Shown here: positions 1-12,179 of the stretch, one piece after another
Layout of the letters: every line of letters starts with the position of its first letter
Numbering within the stretch: position 1 is the stretch's first letter
DNA from: Cryptococcus deneoformans JEC21
Lineage: Eukaryota; Basidiomycota; Tremellomycetes; Tremellales; Cryptococcaceae
Length of the DNA stretch: 64,000 nt
Assembly (NCBI RefSeq): GCF_000091045.1
Contig: NC_006694.1
Location: 446,001 to 510,000 of the forward strand
Direction: 5' to 3'
The notes under the pieces: model-generated
What the model was told of the DNA's origin: nothing
Seen by the model: only the letters and a program-made list of their open reading frames with translations
The model's database searches: none
Position numbers and translations under genes: made by a program

Positions 1-3000
1 ATTGTCACCCATAGCTAGAGGGTGTTTCCCTGTAAGCAAAAGGCCGTGCTTACAGTGCTAAGTTAACATTTGTCGCAGAAATACATTCAGTTGAATAGGA
101 TGCAAAGTATCGTACAACCTACTGCTATGAACACAAACGAGAATATGTTGATTTGCGGTGAGGAAGCCTTTTGCTTGCGAAGTATTGACTGACCATTTGT
201 TTTCCAGCGCCCACTGGTGCCGTGAGTCTATAACACTGCCGCTTGTACAAATTAGAGGCTCACCTGCTTTTTATAGGGTAAAACTGATGTTGCTATCATG
301 TCAATCATCCGCGTTCTGTCTCAGCACGTTATCGACGGTCCTACCTCCCATCCTTCAGGCTTCAACATCAATCGCAACGCTTTCAAGGTTATTTATGTTG
401 CGCCCATGAAGGCCCTTGCTGCAGAAATTGTGTCTAAATTTGCAAAACGCCTTGCATGGCTCAGTATCAAGGTCAGAGAGTTGACTGGTGACATGCAATT
501 AACAAAGCAAGAAATCGAAGAAACGCAGATCATTGTGACAACTCCTGAGAAATGGGATGTCGTAACTAGAAAGCCGACAGGTGAAGGAGAACTGGCTTCT
601 AAAGTCAAATTGCTTATCATCGATGAGGTCCACTTGCTTGCGGAAGATCGAGGTGCTGTCATTGAGACTATTGTGGCCAGAACACTCAGACAAGTACATA
701 CTAGTCCTTGTGCTATCCCAAAGACTTTCATTGCTGACAGAAAACAGGTTGAATCAAGCCAATCTCTCATTCGTATTGTCGGTCTCAGTGCCACCCTGCC
801 GAATTATGTCGATGTTGGAGATTTCTTGAGGTACGTCGCAAACTCGTAACAGCTTGTTCGATCGCAAACCACCATCTTGTAGGGTAAACCGATATCAAGG
901 TCTTTTTTATTTCGACGCTTCTTTCAGACCAGTTCCTCTCGAGCAACATTTCATTGGTGTTTCTGGAAAGCCTCGTTCAGCCGTCTCGGCACGTAATATG
1001 GATCGAGTCGTTTTTGAAAAGGTACTTATCTGTATTTCATTCAGAAGCAGCACGTTAACATGATTACAAGGTCTCTGAACTTGTGGAGGCTGGTCATCAA
1101 GTGATGGTGTTTGTACATGCGCGGCGAGACACTGTCAAGACTGCACAGACTCTCAAGGAAATGGCTTTAGAAGAAGGTGTCTCCACTTTCTTCCAGACCG
1201 ATGGTCACGCAAAATTCAGTCAGTACAGGGCAGAGCTTTCCAAGTCTAAAAACAAGGAGATGAAGGAACTATTCGACGCCGGATTCGGTATCCATCATGC
1301 CGGTATGCTGAGAACAGACAGGAATATGATGGAAAAGATGTTTGAGGATGGTTGCATTAACGTGAGTTTCGTTGATTTCCCGCGCAAATACCACCAATGA
1401 CGGATATTCGTCATAGGTCCTGTGCTGTACCTCAACTTTAGCATGGGGTGTCAATCTTCCGGCACATGCTGTTATCATCAAAGGCACCCAGGTTTATGAC
1501 ACTGGCAAAGGCTCATTCATGGATCTCTCTGTCCTAGACGTCCTTCAAATATTCGGTCGAGCTGGTCGACCTGGATACGCAACAAGTGGAGTCGGCTTCA
1601 TATGTACCACCCACGACAAGGTTGATCACTATGTGACGTCGGTCATGTCTCAGGTGAGCATCCATTTATTAGCTAATTTCAACAGACTGATTTCATGTCG
1701 TCTTTAGACGCCTATCGAATCCAAGTGAGTAGCATGTGCCATTTGTCGAGCAGCTAATTCAACATCCCATCTTAGATTCATCCCCGGCATGACAGATGCT
1801 CTTAACGCTGAGGTGGCTTTAGGAACAATTACCAATGTTCAAGAAGCGATGCAATGGTTGAGTTACACCTATCTCTTCGGTAAGTGCGTCCATTCGATTA
1901 CACTTGAGGCAATGTTAATTATCAGCCCAGTTCGCATGAAGAAGAACCCTTGGGTTTATGGTCAGTGCAGAACCTCATAACGATGGTATTCAAGACGCGC
2001 TCATCTTGTCTTCACAGCTATGGCTCATGATGTTACAAAAGACGACCCGCAACTTGGCAATAAGCGCAACGAGCTTATCGTTCAAGCTGCTCGCCTTCTT
2101 CAAAAAGCTAGGATGGTTCGATATGATGATTTGGCCAACACATTCGGTATCACGGATCTAGGTCGCATTGCAGCCAAGTACTACCTCAGGTTTTCCACTA
2201 TTGAGACCTTCAGTAAGCCCATTCTTTTGCGTCGCCTTGATATGGCTGACCCTGCAATCCTCTGTAGACAGTAAATTCAATCCGCGAATGAGCAATGCAG
2301 ATCTGTTCCAGATGCTGTGTGAAGCGACTGAAGTAAGCTAAAGCAAATTGTTTGACTGAATAAAAAGCTGATATCAAGCCGTGCAGTTCGAGCAAATTCA
2401 GCTTCGAGACAGCGAAGTTGAAGAACTTGAGGCCATTATTGGCAGCGGTGTCATCCCATTGGAAGTTGCCGTAAGTGATCTCGAGGCTTTCATAAACAAG
2501 TCTGCAAATTAATTCTAAATTCTTTTAAAGGGAGGTGCGATCAACAAGCGCAACAAAGTCAATATCCTGCTCCAAGCGCATATTTCCAACGTCTATATCA
2601 ACGATTTTGCTCTCGTTTCTGACGCTGCATTCGTTGCACAAGTGAGTGACGCATCCGATCCACCAGGTAATCAGCTCATTGAGAATTAGAATGCTGGACG
2701 TATTATTCGCGCGTTGCTTGAGATTGCTCTTAGCCGTAACTGGGCCAATTGCTCCTACCTGCTGGTCGAGCTCAGCAAATGTATTGAACGCCGACAATGG
2801 GTTTACGACCATGGTCTCGCCCAGCTCAAGGTGCTGCAGCGTGAAACCATTCATAAACTTACTCAGTATACGCCCGACAGCATGACCATCTCGGATTTCC
2901 GAGACATGACTGCTCAAGAGAATGGCGAGTTCATTCACATGAACGAGAAGCATGGGCAGGCTGTTTTGGATGCCGCAATGATGTTCCCAACTGTCAACCT

Positions 3001-5240
3001 TACCCACACCTTGCGGCCGATCACTCATGATCTACTGCAAATCACCGTAAAGGTCACACCACAATTCAAATGGCATAACAAGATTTCGGGGAGCAGCGAA
3101 CCGTTCTATGTATGGGTACAAGACGAAGAAGGTTTGAACATCTATCAATGGCGTAGTGTCCGCGTCACGCCCTCAACTACGGTTATCGACATCGACTTTT
3201 TCCTACCCTTTGACGATGTGCCTCCAGACTCGATATCGATTATCTCCATATCCGACAAATGGCTATGGTCCTACGAGCAACTCGTCATTCAGCTGGGCGA
3301 TCTCATAATGCCGCCTCCTCCAAAGGAATCCACGCAAATCCTTGGCATTCCGTTCCTGCGCCGCTCCTGCTTCAATGATCCCCAGCTAGAGCAGCGATAT
3401 GCTCAGACGTTGGACACGTTGAATACAATCCAGAGCCATGCCTTCTGGATGCTTTATAATACTTCTATGAACGCTGTTGTCTCTTCTCCTGTTGGAAGCG
3501 GAAAGACTTTACTGGCTGAGGGAGCTATATGGTACGTGAATTCTCAAGGAGCTCCCCCCTGTTCTTCAACTAACTCCTAATAGGAATGCTTTCCGACACA
3601 ACAAAGAGTCGGTTGTCTTGATAATGGTGCCTGAGCGCTACGCTGTACATGAGACCGTTGCGAGATTACGAAATTTATGTCCTCCAAAGCGAAGGGTAAT
3701 CATCAGACCTCTCTTCAACGTGTCCGACTTTGACCAACTTCTCTCTGGAGGGCCTGCTATTGGAGTTACGACACCTTTTGCAGTCCTGAGCAATGAAAAA
3801 ATTGATAACTTCCTGAGTACTCAACGCTTGGGGCTGTATGTCTTTGAAGATTTACACCTTCTCGATGAAGTGTACGAACTTGCCGTATCAAAGATTTTGA
3901 CTTTTGCCCGCACTGCACGAACCCGAATCGTCGGTACGACGTCATCTCTCAGCGATCCTTCTGATCTTGCTGAATGGCTTGGGGTTGACCCTGGGCCGTT
4001 GGATCAATGGGGAAAACCTGTCGCTTCACAACCTCCCGCTTTGTTCAGTTTCGCTCCCTCAGATCGTGGCAATCATATTTCTGTGTCCATCAAATCGTTC
4101 ACAATTCCCCACGGTCCTACCTTACTTCGCTCTATGATCAAACCCACTTACGATATTCTCAAATCCGTGACAGGCGGTGCTATCATTTTTGTGCCATCCG
4201 TTCAAGCTTGTGCCACCGTCGCCGCCGATCTTGTCACTCAATCCGGAACCGAGATGAACGTCGATGGCTTCCTTTCTCGGCCTCGCGACGAGGTCGAGCC
4301 GTTCGCTGAACGCTTGAAAGATGAGAAATTGTTTGAACCGGTGCTTCATGGTATCGGTTACATTACTCGTGATATGGCACCGACGGATATCGCCATTGTT
4401 CTTGAGCTTTTTGCGAGTGGTATTATCCGTGCTATCATCGCCCCTCGTCAATCATGTTGGACACTTCCAGTGCGAGGTGAAAGCGTCATCATTATGGGCA
4501 CGCAGTACGTGCGCATGGAAGCGAGACCCGAAGGCAAGGGGCCCAAAGCAAAGCCTGAAAAGCACCTGGTAAGCTATTCAGCGAAAGAATTGGTGAAGAT
4601 GCAAGGCTTCGCTGTGGTTTCGGCGGCCCCCACTGCCCCGGGTGGAAGGATGTTTATCATGTGCCAGGCAGAGCAGCAAGTCATGATCTCTCGAGTACTC
4701 AAAGAGGGTCTCCCATTGGAATCTAAAATCCTCGATCTTCTTTCACGTAGATCTACACCATCCTCTTCGATCGACCCAAGAGCTATTCAAGCTCTCAACA
4801 ATTTTTTCAAGGGTCGCAGACCTCCTCCTCGTCCTACCGTCGACAGACCCCGCCGACCTGACGGCAGGAAGGCGGACATGATGGACATCGTAAATTGGTC
4901 ATTCCTTTCTGTCAGAGTGAAGAGCAATCCTAGCTACTACCAGCTCGTTAAGGGGTCAGAAGCGGAAGGTATCTCAAGAGTAATTGACGGATGGTTTGAT
5001 GCTATGGATGGAATAAAGGTGGAGACTGTTGAGGAGCAAAGGAGGCTGACCGTTGAGGATGCGGAAGCGCAAGAAGATAGAAAGGACGACGTGGAGAAGG
5101 CAGACTTGAATTCTGACCAAGAGGGTGGAGTTGCAAACGTTGAGGAGAACGGCAACTTAGATGAATCAGAACAGAAGGGCACAGCGAGCGAGAAGTCAGG
5201 ACAGAGTGTAGGACTTTGTAACACTTTGGAAGTCAATTGA
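1..5240 (+). CDS. SLH1: Slh1/ASCC3-type Ski2-like RNA helicase, 5' end outside window
   Basis: Large two-cassette helicase of the ribosome quality-control trigger (RQT/ASCC) complex, which in known relatives splits collided ribosomes. Exons read: 1-31, 79-157, 208-221, 277-830, 883-1021, 1071-1361, 1417-1653, 1708-1724, 1776-1879, 1931-1960, 2018-2212, 2268-2332, 2387-2470, 2531-2641, 2690-3531, 3584-5240; 1482 residues visible and all phases close. Cassette 1 is intact: Walker A APTGAGKT assembled across three exons, [22 protein letters not shown], and motif [13 protein letters not shown], followed by a winged helix and a Sec63 domain. Cassette 2 keeps GSGKT (near 3500) but has EDLH in place of DExH and no recognisable motif VI. 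The protein then ends in an acidic tail where relatives have a second Sec63 domain. Motif wording fits ASCC3/Slh1 better than the spliceosomal Brr2. Confidence 0.88.
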
Positions 5241-5528
5241 AATGGTGAGACATAACAGACATCTATATGCAACTGTGCTCTGGGAGATATTCCAAAGATC
5301 AGCAACTTAAAATGCCTGTTTTAATAAGAAAACAACTGATTTCGCGGATCATACTTGTACAGCGAAATGAAATAACAACTGAATACTAATACACAAGATG
5401 GTTAACCATTTCCCCAGGCAGGCATGGAGAGGTACTGCCTCAAGCACAATTGCAAAAGCCTCACATCTGGCTACAGCTTTTGTTATGCACTCATGTACAA
5501 ATACTAACCCACCAGACAAATCTACTAT

Positions 5529-6446
5529 TTACAGCTTCGCTTTGGCATTCTGATTTTACTGGTCAGTACAAAAAATGTTACAAAACAACAGCCAGATGAC
5601 ATACCTTTAGCACGCCATCGAGCTTAGTCTACGTATTATTTACACAAGGAATGGTCAGCTGCCAATCTCGAAACATAGCGAAAAACATAGCGAAAAAGGT
5701 AAGACATACGGCAAGCATAATCTGTGCAGTTATAGACATGATGAGCCCTATATCCTGAGGTTCCCCAGATCTCAAGACTCACGTTACCCTTAACCTTCAA
5801 ACCGCCAGTCATGAAGGCTTTTTGTGCATTCACTTTACCATCTGCTAGGCCAATGAAGGTGTCTGATTGAGAGATCAAGATTGAGCGATTCTCTTACTTG
5901 AATGGCCAGCTCAATACCTACCATCACTTAGAGCAATTGAGACATCTGCAATAATCGGTCATTAGTTGACTGCTGTACAATATATACCTCTCAAAAACCC
6001 ACCGGGTCGTTTGGCCGGACCTTTCGTAACCTTGCCTTCGTTCTTCAAGTCAATGCTGGGAAGTGTTAGTATATTTCCTACCGTTGAGCAAGCTTCGAAC
6101 TTACGCCCAGACAGCTTCTTTCCCTTGGCTGTTCTTCACATTGAGCTGAAAGACTCCATTTGTCTGCGTTGGGTCGCCTAAGCATATCGTTTACCATTTG
6201 AAAAGCTCTGCCCACTCACCTTCTTAATTTGACTCTTCTTTTCGTCATCAGGCATCTTCTCAAAAACAGAAGCCAGGGACTATACGTTTCCTGTCAGATA
6301 AACGGGTACCTATCATTTGATAAGAGACGCACCAGAAGAACGTCGCTGGTCTACATAGTAGTCCATCGTGAGCGCTTTGGGAACGCAGAACCGTCGTAAA
6401 CGGGAGACATACGTACCTTGAAACCAGGTTCAGTGAGGTCCGACAT
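5529..6446 (-). CDS. SCP2: SCP2-domain sterol/lipid carrier with peroxisomal targeting signal
   Basis: Stand-alone SCP2 lipid-transfer protein of 131 residues, probably in the peroxisome matrix. Minus-strand exons in order: 6417-6446, 6333-6350, 6220-6279, 6105-6163, 5988-6055, 5922-5945, 5783-5862, 5711-5722, 5605-5628, 5529-5549; they sum to 396 nt. The family motif LADGKVNAQKAFMTGGLKVKGN reads from the 80-nt exon, the following IMLA comes entirely from a 12-nt exon, and TKLDGVLK from a 24-nt exon. The C-terminus is KAKL, and AKL is an accepted PTS1 variant; human SCP2 ends in the same four residues. For exon 4 an alternative acceptor at 6175 breaks the frame, so I chose the one before 6163. 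It lies tail-to-tail with SLH1 and head-to-head with POL4. Confidence 0.9.
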
Positions 6447-7106
6447 GATGCTTAGAGTGGTATAAGCTGTTGGAATCCTACGTAAGGGTAGTTATACAGT
6501 TCCCAGGAGTTGTATGCTGTACGGTCGATGGCTGCAATATGAAGCCAACTAACTCAATTGACATGTAAAGGGTAAAACCAGGAGTTTGTAACCTTGGTCA
6601 GGTTGTTCGTCGGATGATGATGACGCCGGCGGGGACAAAAACCAACCGGATGTCACGCATTAGAAACGCACAAAATGATTACTTCCATTTTCTTATGTTG
6701 CTTATACTTTCTATTTCCAAGTACTTCATAATTATCAGAGAGCTGGACGGCCCGGATAACTCTTAGCCGAGCTGATCGGCCACTACCAGGCGGTAACCAC
6801 CTGGCCGGATGCGACGGCCATTTATTTAATTCTTATTAACGTTGTTTGTTTTCACGTCTTCAACTGTCGTTCCTGGCTGGTAAAAGTTGACTGGACTGCA
6901 CAGGTGACTGCTCTCTGCTTCTTTGCTAGCTTTTCCTTCCTTCGCCTTTGACCCTCACACAGCCAAGGATACCAAAGGTACTATTTTGACTCCAACCATA
7001 TTCACTCCCACTCTTACATCGTCCATCTCGTTATCGACATGCTTGCGCCCCCGGCCTCTTCAAGATAGACTTGTCATGTTCGGATCGACTTCATTGTCTG
7101 CGTACC
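6447..7106. promoter_or_regulatory. Divergent intergenic region SCP2 / POL4
   Basis: 660 bp between the two start codons, carrying both promoters and 5' leaders. The last 150 bp before POL4 are rich in C and T on the plus strand, as is common upstream of starts in these fungi. No gene, RNA or repeat is visible. Confidence 0.5.
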
Positions 7107-10100
7107 ATGCCTCCCGCCATCAAACGCAAGACGTTCTCGGCCAAATTTTGGAAAATATTTGATGATCTGGATGACTCTGGATTATTGGAGGAGACTGACG
7201 AGGAGAGGAGAGAGTATGATGAGGCAGTAAGAAATGAGATTGGTTGGAAAATACAACCAATATCCAAGTCCGAGGTGCCCACTAGAGTTGACCACGCCAC
7301 CGATGCTTTAATGGACGACAACCATTTTATTGAATACGATACGTGCTCAATTCCGGTACCTTCTACAGACGCATCAATCAATGTTGCACCGGCCGCGCGC
7401 GCTTTCCCTTTCACCGAGTCTCAGCCGCCCCCCTCGTTCCATCCGTCACTGATGGGGAAGATGTCTACTCCTCGAGCCCATAGACGAATACGCCAAGAAT
7501 CTATAGAAAGCGTGTCAGATGAGATCTGTCAGTCTGAGCAAGATCAATCCTCCAAATGTCCCGTCATCTGTGCTGAAGAAGGTGGCATCGGTCACCTGTC
7601 ATCCAGTGAAGGACCTCCAAAATCAAAGAATGAAGCCCGAATGGACTTTGAGCTGCCTAATCATAATGATTTCCGTAATAATTCCGCTCCATTGGCTCCT
7701 ATTATAACTTCTGTTCCGGTAACCACTTCATCAACAACTCCTCTGCCTTCATTTCGCCAATCTCAATTTGGGGAAGTATCGACTCCTCATGCCGCGAATG
7801 TGACCTTTCCTAACGTTCCAACGCCGAATTTTGATGAATATACGCCTGCAGGCCCCTCAACAAGGCCGGTAGCAATCAACAATTGCAAGCATACTCCAAA
7901 GACGGCATCCCCACGACGACGTGCTCATACTATCGACACACCTGAATACATACCTTCACCTGTTGACACGCCGGATACTTCGCGTCCTGTAATAGGTGCA
8001 TTTGGACGAAGTCCTCGCGATGATCCAGCCACACCAGGTCCATTAAAATTACTGCCCTTGAAGGGTGAAACAAACAAGAGATTTCAAAACGTCAGCAAAC
8101 ATTTTCAGGTCTTTGTGGCGAAGAAAGACAATGGTCCTGTAGGCGGAAAGAAAGGAGGAAAAGAGAAGGGAAAAAAAAAACAGCCCATGGCAAAGAGTAA
8201 GTCGCTTTCCGGCCTCGGTCTCGGGGGAGGTGTTCTCCGAGGGCTGCGCATTTGTCTTCCTCCAGGGGACAAACCGATGTCTATCCAACAAGAGGCGTGG
8301 GACCACGTAAGTCTGAACTCAACCGCTTCCGGTCAGATCTGATGTCTGTATCAGATTATAGAGCTCGGCGGTACCGTCGTCCTCTACCCTGATAAAGCAA
8401 CTACACATGTCATTTACGACAGCGATAACAGAACGAAAGCCAAACTTGCCAAACTTCTTCGTCTTCAATCCCTGGACGAACTGCCGGTAGGGACGGAATG
8501 CGTAATATGGGAATGGATATCTGAAAGTAAACTCAATGTCAGTGTCGCTCTCTCACTTACAGTGTACTCTATAGTATTGAAACAAGTTTAATTTCCTTCT
8601 AGGGTGTCTTACTACCAGTTGAAAATTTCCGCAGCTTCCGCGTAGATTCATTATTCTCTAGGGTGATGTCTACTGGTAGCCTCGATCAACGTAACCCCAG
8701 ATTGGCTGGTATGGCCAATCAAAGACTAACCCGGTAGGTTATTCTTTCTCGTCTCTCGTCTTAATTACTTGAAACTAATATATTCGTCTTACAAGGCGCG
8801 CAGTGGAATCGGAAACCGAGTCTGAAGAGTCACTGCCGAAGAAAATTCGACTTCAAGCCAGTGTTGCTCGATTTTACAGCAATAATCCTCTACGCAGTGC
8901 TGCTGTTCTACCTACAGCAGGACCTTCAATACTCAGAGATTCTGTTCCTCATCATGCCGTCGAAACTGAGCATACTGCTTCCAAAGGCTCAGGATGGAAA
9001 AAGGGCGAGGAAGATCAGAGAGATGCTTTAGACGAGATGATTGAAGGGGTAAAGGATGGAAGCCTGCCTGAAGATGAGGTCGGTATAGAATTTTCCCATC
9101 ACTGTTACTAGTAATTTCTAAAGCCATAGATAGTTACTGGACGATGATCAGACCGCTGATCCACCAAGCGATGATCGTGCTATGGAGAACGAAGCCAACT
9201 CAACTGCAAGATTCAGTAAGGGCGGACAAGAGAAGAGTAGAAAGAGCGAGAAGGGGCCCAACGAATGGTTAGCCGAGAAATTCGACCAATTACATGACTT
9301 GTACGAGGGTCAGGTGGGGAAGAATCCGCATTCAATTAGACAGTACCGCAATGGTGAGCCAACCGAGTTCCTTGTCGGACAATCAACTAACACTCGATGC
9401 TCCCAAGCTGCTGCTGCTATGAGACGTGAGAAACATACTCACTTGAAATCCTTTATTGTCGCTTATTCACTTTAGGCACCACGTTTCCTATCACGAGCGG
9501 CGCGCAAGCACGTGAAATCAACGGCATTGGCGAAGCTCTAGCTGAAAGGGTGTGTTGGTTGTCATATATTCATAGGCTGCTCAGGACTGACAGAGGTTGT
9601 GGGTCAGATCAATGAGTTCATATCTGGAGTACCTGGTCGCACCTTCTATGAAGATAATGAGCATGCTCGATGTGTGGCCTTATTCAAAGATATATACGGC
9701 GTCGGTAAGCTGTGCCGCTTTTGGTGTGATATACTTATTAACTCCTTACAGGTCGACAATACGCTAATGAACTCTATCGGATGGGCGCTCGCACCATAAC
9801 TGATCTTCGCACCGGTCGTTTTCCCCTTTCAACCGGCCAACAGATAGGTCTCGCCCTATATGAAGATCTCAGATCCCGAATACCTCGTGAAGAGTGTAAG
9901 CAAATCTATGAGCTCATAAAATTGGAAGCCAAGACTGTGGACGAGAAGTTGTGGGTGGAGATTATGGGCAGTTATAGGCGAGGATCAGAAACAAGCGGCG
10001 ATGTCGATATCCTTATCACAAGGGACGACGCTGATGGTAAGTCTCACAAGGGAGCAATCAAGAAATTAGTGGACAAGTTGAAGGCCAAGGGAGTAATCAC

Positions 10101-10727
10101 TCACGAGGTGCGTTCAATATTTGTGCTTCAATCAGTGAAGAAAGACCCTTATATCTTGTTGTACAAACAGCTGAGTGCGCCTCATGATTGGAATGCATTG
10201 GAGGCGAAGTGGATGGGGGTAGGAAGGGTAGGGCAGAGCGCCATGTATAGACGTATCGGTAAGTTGTTTGTCTGTCAGTATGTTGGCTGGTGGTTAAAAT
10301 TTATTACAGATATACTATGTGTGCCATATGAGTCTTGGGGAGCCTCTTTGATTTATTTCACTGGTAAGAACTTGGTCACAAGAGACGGCAGAACTAATCA
10401 TTCGCTCGTTATCTAGGTAATGAACTTGTGAGACCTGCGAGTACAATCACGAGTCAAACTGACCAGTTCTCAGTTCAATCGTTCGCTGCGATTATATGCA
10501 AGGAGATTGGGGTATAACCTAAATCAGCGAGGTCTATATCGTAATGTGGTCAGAGCTAGAGATGGAACTAAAGTATTGGAAGGTAAGAGTTTAGGACCTG
10601 CTGTTTACTAGTTGATGTGCTAAAGAGTGTATCACCGCCAGGTGACCGCGTAGCATCAAGGACAGAAGAAGGGATCTTCCAGGAGCTGGGGTTGAGATGG
10701 AGGTGCGTGGTTGTCGACTACGTTTGA
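7107..10727 (+). CDS. POL4: Family X DNA polymerase (Pol lambda/Pol4-like) with BRCT domain
   Basis: Gap-filling polymerase for non-homologous end joining and base excision repair, nuclear. Fourteen exons: 7107-8306, 8355-8537, 8603-8733, 8796-9078, 9134-9353, 9408-9425, 9476-9549, 9608-9704, 9752-10107, 10171-10258, 10310-10363, 10417-10427, 10474-10582, 10642-10727; 969 residues, all phases close. Domains: a long low-complexity N-terminus, BRCT around residues 370-465, 8-kDa/HhH region around 640-735 (NGIGEALAER), and catalytic palm with signature GSYRRGSETSGDVDILI near 808. Metal-binding Asp residues are the DVD pair and the Asp of DILCVP near 884. The YFTG-NEL-FNRS loop is assembled through an 11-nt exon. 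An in-frame ATG 36 nt upstream (7071) is an alternative start. The last codons after GLRWR are uncertain because a donor-like GTGCGT lies there. Confidence 0.87.
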
Positions 10728-10902
10728 AGGCTCGTGGGCTAATGAAGCGTGAAGGCATCCTCATCATCGTAGACCTTAATTGTTGTGAAATATTTATGTT
10801 GTAATCATGACATTGAATCAATTCAGCATCCTATTGTTGAATATGGCTATATGCGATTCATGCATCGATGTTAACTTCTTGACTTCTGATACTATACAAC
10901 AT

Positions 10903-11617
10903 TTAAGGCTCCTTCAGCTCTCCCCTGGCCCAAGCGCTGCTAATCTCTTCGCCAGAAATTTGCCTGATGTCTCCTGGTGTGGCGGTCTCGCCTTTGACTG
11001 CAGAGGCGACTACGTCAATGACCGTGCCAATAACAGTCTTCTCCTGGTGGTAGTGCCTGACTTCTTCAATGGAGACCTCAAGCACAGCCACACGAGGGTC
11101 GTTGGCAGAACCATCGTGGACTCCATCGCCCTTGTCGGCAAACCACGCCTTGACAGTAGGGTTGTACAGCCTTTGAATGACCTCTGGGGAGTCATTTCTC
11201 CTGAAGGGACAGTCAGTAACAGGCCAGTCTAAGTAGCTAGGCGAAGGACTTACTTGGCCTTACCGGCGATAGAAGCCCAACCCTTGTTATAAGCCATAGC
11301 GTCGACACTGATGTTAACATGGAAGCTACAATCAAGCATTAATCGATGCGTGATTCTTGATCAAACTGAATTGAACTTGATTAAACTTACTCGTTGTCAA
11401 CTTCCTGTTCCTTGTAGCTCTCTCGGTCATAAATGAAGAAGAACTTCCAGTCCTTGGTGATCTCAGCTATAGCCATTACACGTCCATGCAAACGGCCATT
11501 AGGGGCATGGGTAACAAGCATGACAGTCTTTTGGGTAGAAAGGAGAGACCTCAGGTCTGTAAGCTTTTGTGTGAGGGAAAGGCTAGAGGCGGATGCGGCA
11601 GAGTATTGGTCAGACAT
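10903..11617 (-). CDS. BLI-3-like pyridoxamine 5'-phosphate oxidase-fold protein
   Basis: Protein of 198 residues resembling the fungal blue-light-induced BLI-3 / bacterial general stress protein 26 group, a split-barrel flavin-binding fold. Exons 11391-11617, 11254-11325, 10903-11200. Features that fit are the N-terminal helix followed by MLVTHAPNGRLHGRVM, then FFIYDRES, a central HVNISVDAMAYNKGWASIAG strand pair, and a C-terminal AVLEVSIEEVRHYH strand. BLI-3 is light-inducible in Neurospora; nothing in this sequence shows that it is here. The 3' end lies 175 bp from the POL4 stop, so the two 3' UTRs converge. Assignment to the fold is firm; the substrate is unknown. Confidence 0.78.
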
Positions 11618-12179
11618 AGTGGATGTGGTGAGTTTGTTGTTGCTGCTGTTGTGGCGAAACTACAGGTATAAAATTTGTATATGTTGTGGAGACGTAAAAG
11701 AGTGCATCATCTACTCTCCTTATGTTATTATATATACACATCTACTAGGTTAGAGTTGCTCTGAGAGTACGGATTCGTTATGTCACAATTCGCAAACATC
11801 ATCGTCAGTCGACCCATGACAAGCTTGTTCCAGATGATGTCTTTTTCTCTGTCGTTAGGTGACTGACTGTGGTTTCTCTGTTGGGAAACGGGTGGAGAGT
11901 TGGAGAGAGGAGAATGGAGGCGAGCATCACTTGACGTCATTTACATGGTAATTAACGGCCGTCGGATTTAATAACGGCATTCGCCGGGTCGGGCATGAAT
12001 GCGGAGATGTGAATAATGTCCGACACCTGGAAGATGTTTTCGAGCTTTCAGGAACATGGAAGCGTTCCTCCACACAGCTTGAGATGCTATACAAAACTAT
12101 TGCCAACCTATTACTCAGTACAGCACCAAACCCTGGCTTGAATAAACCTCAAAACTAGGGACCTAGGAGACCCAACGGA
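11618..12179. promoter_or_regulatory. Divergent intergenic region BLI-3-like / LYR protein
   Basis: 562 bp between starts. A long AT-rich stretch with a TTATATATACA-like run near 11728-11738 lies about 115 bp upstream of the BLI-3-like start and could serve as its TATA element on the minus strand. No gene recognised. Confidence 0.4.

Noticed and set aside
1..5240. Brr2 (U5-200K) as identity of the first helicase
   Set aside because: Motif context ([48 protein letters not shown]) follows ASCC3/Slh1, and the second cassette is far more degenerate than in Brr2, with no second Sec63 domain.
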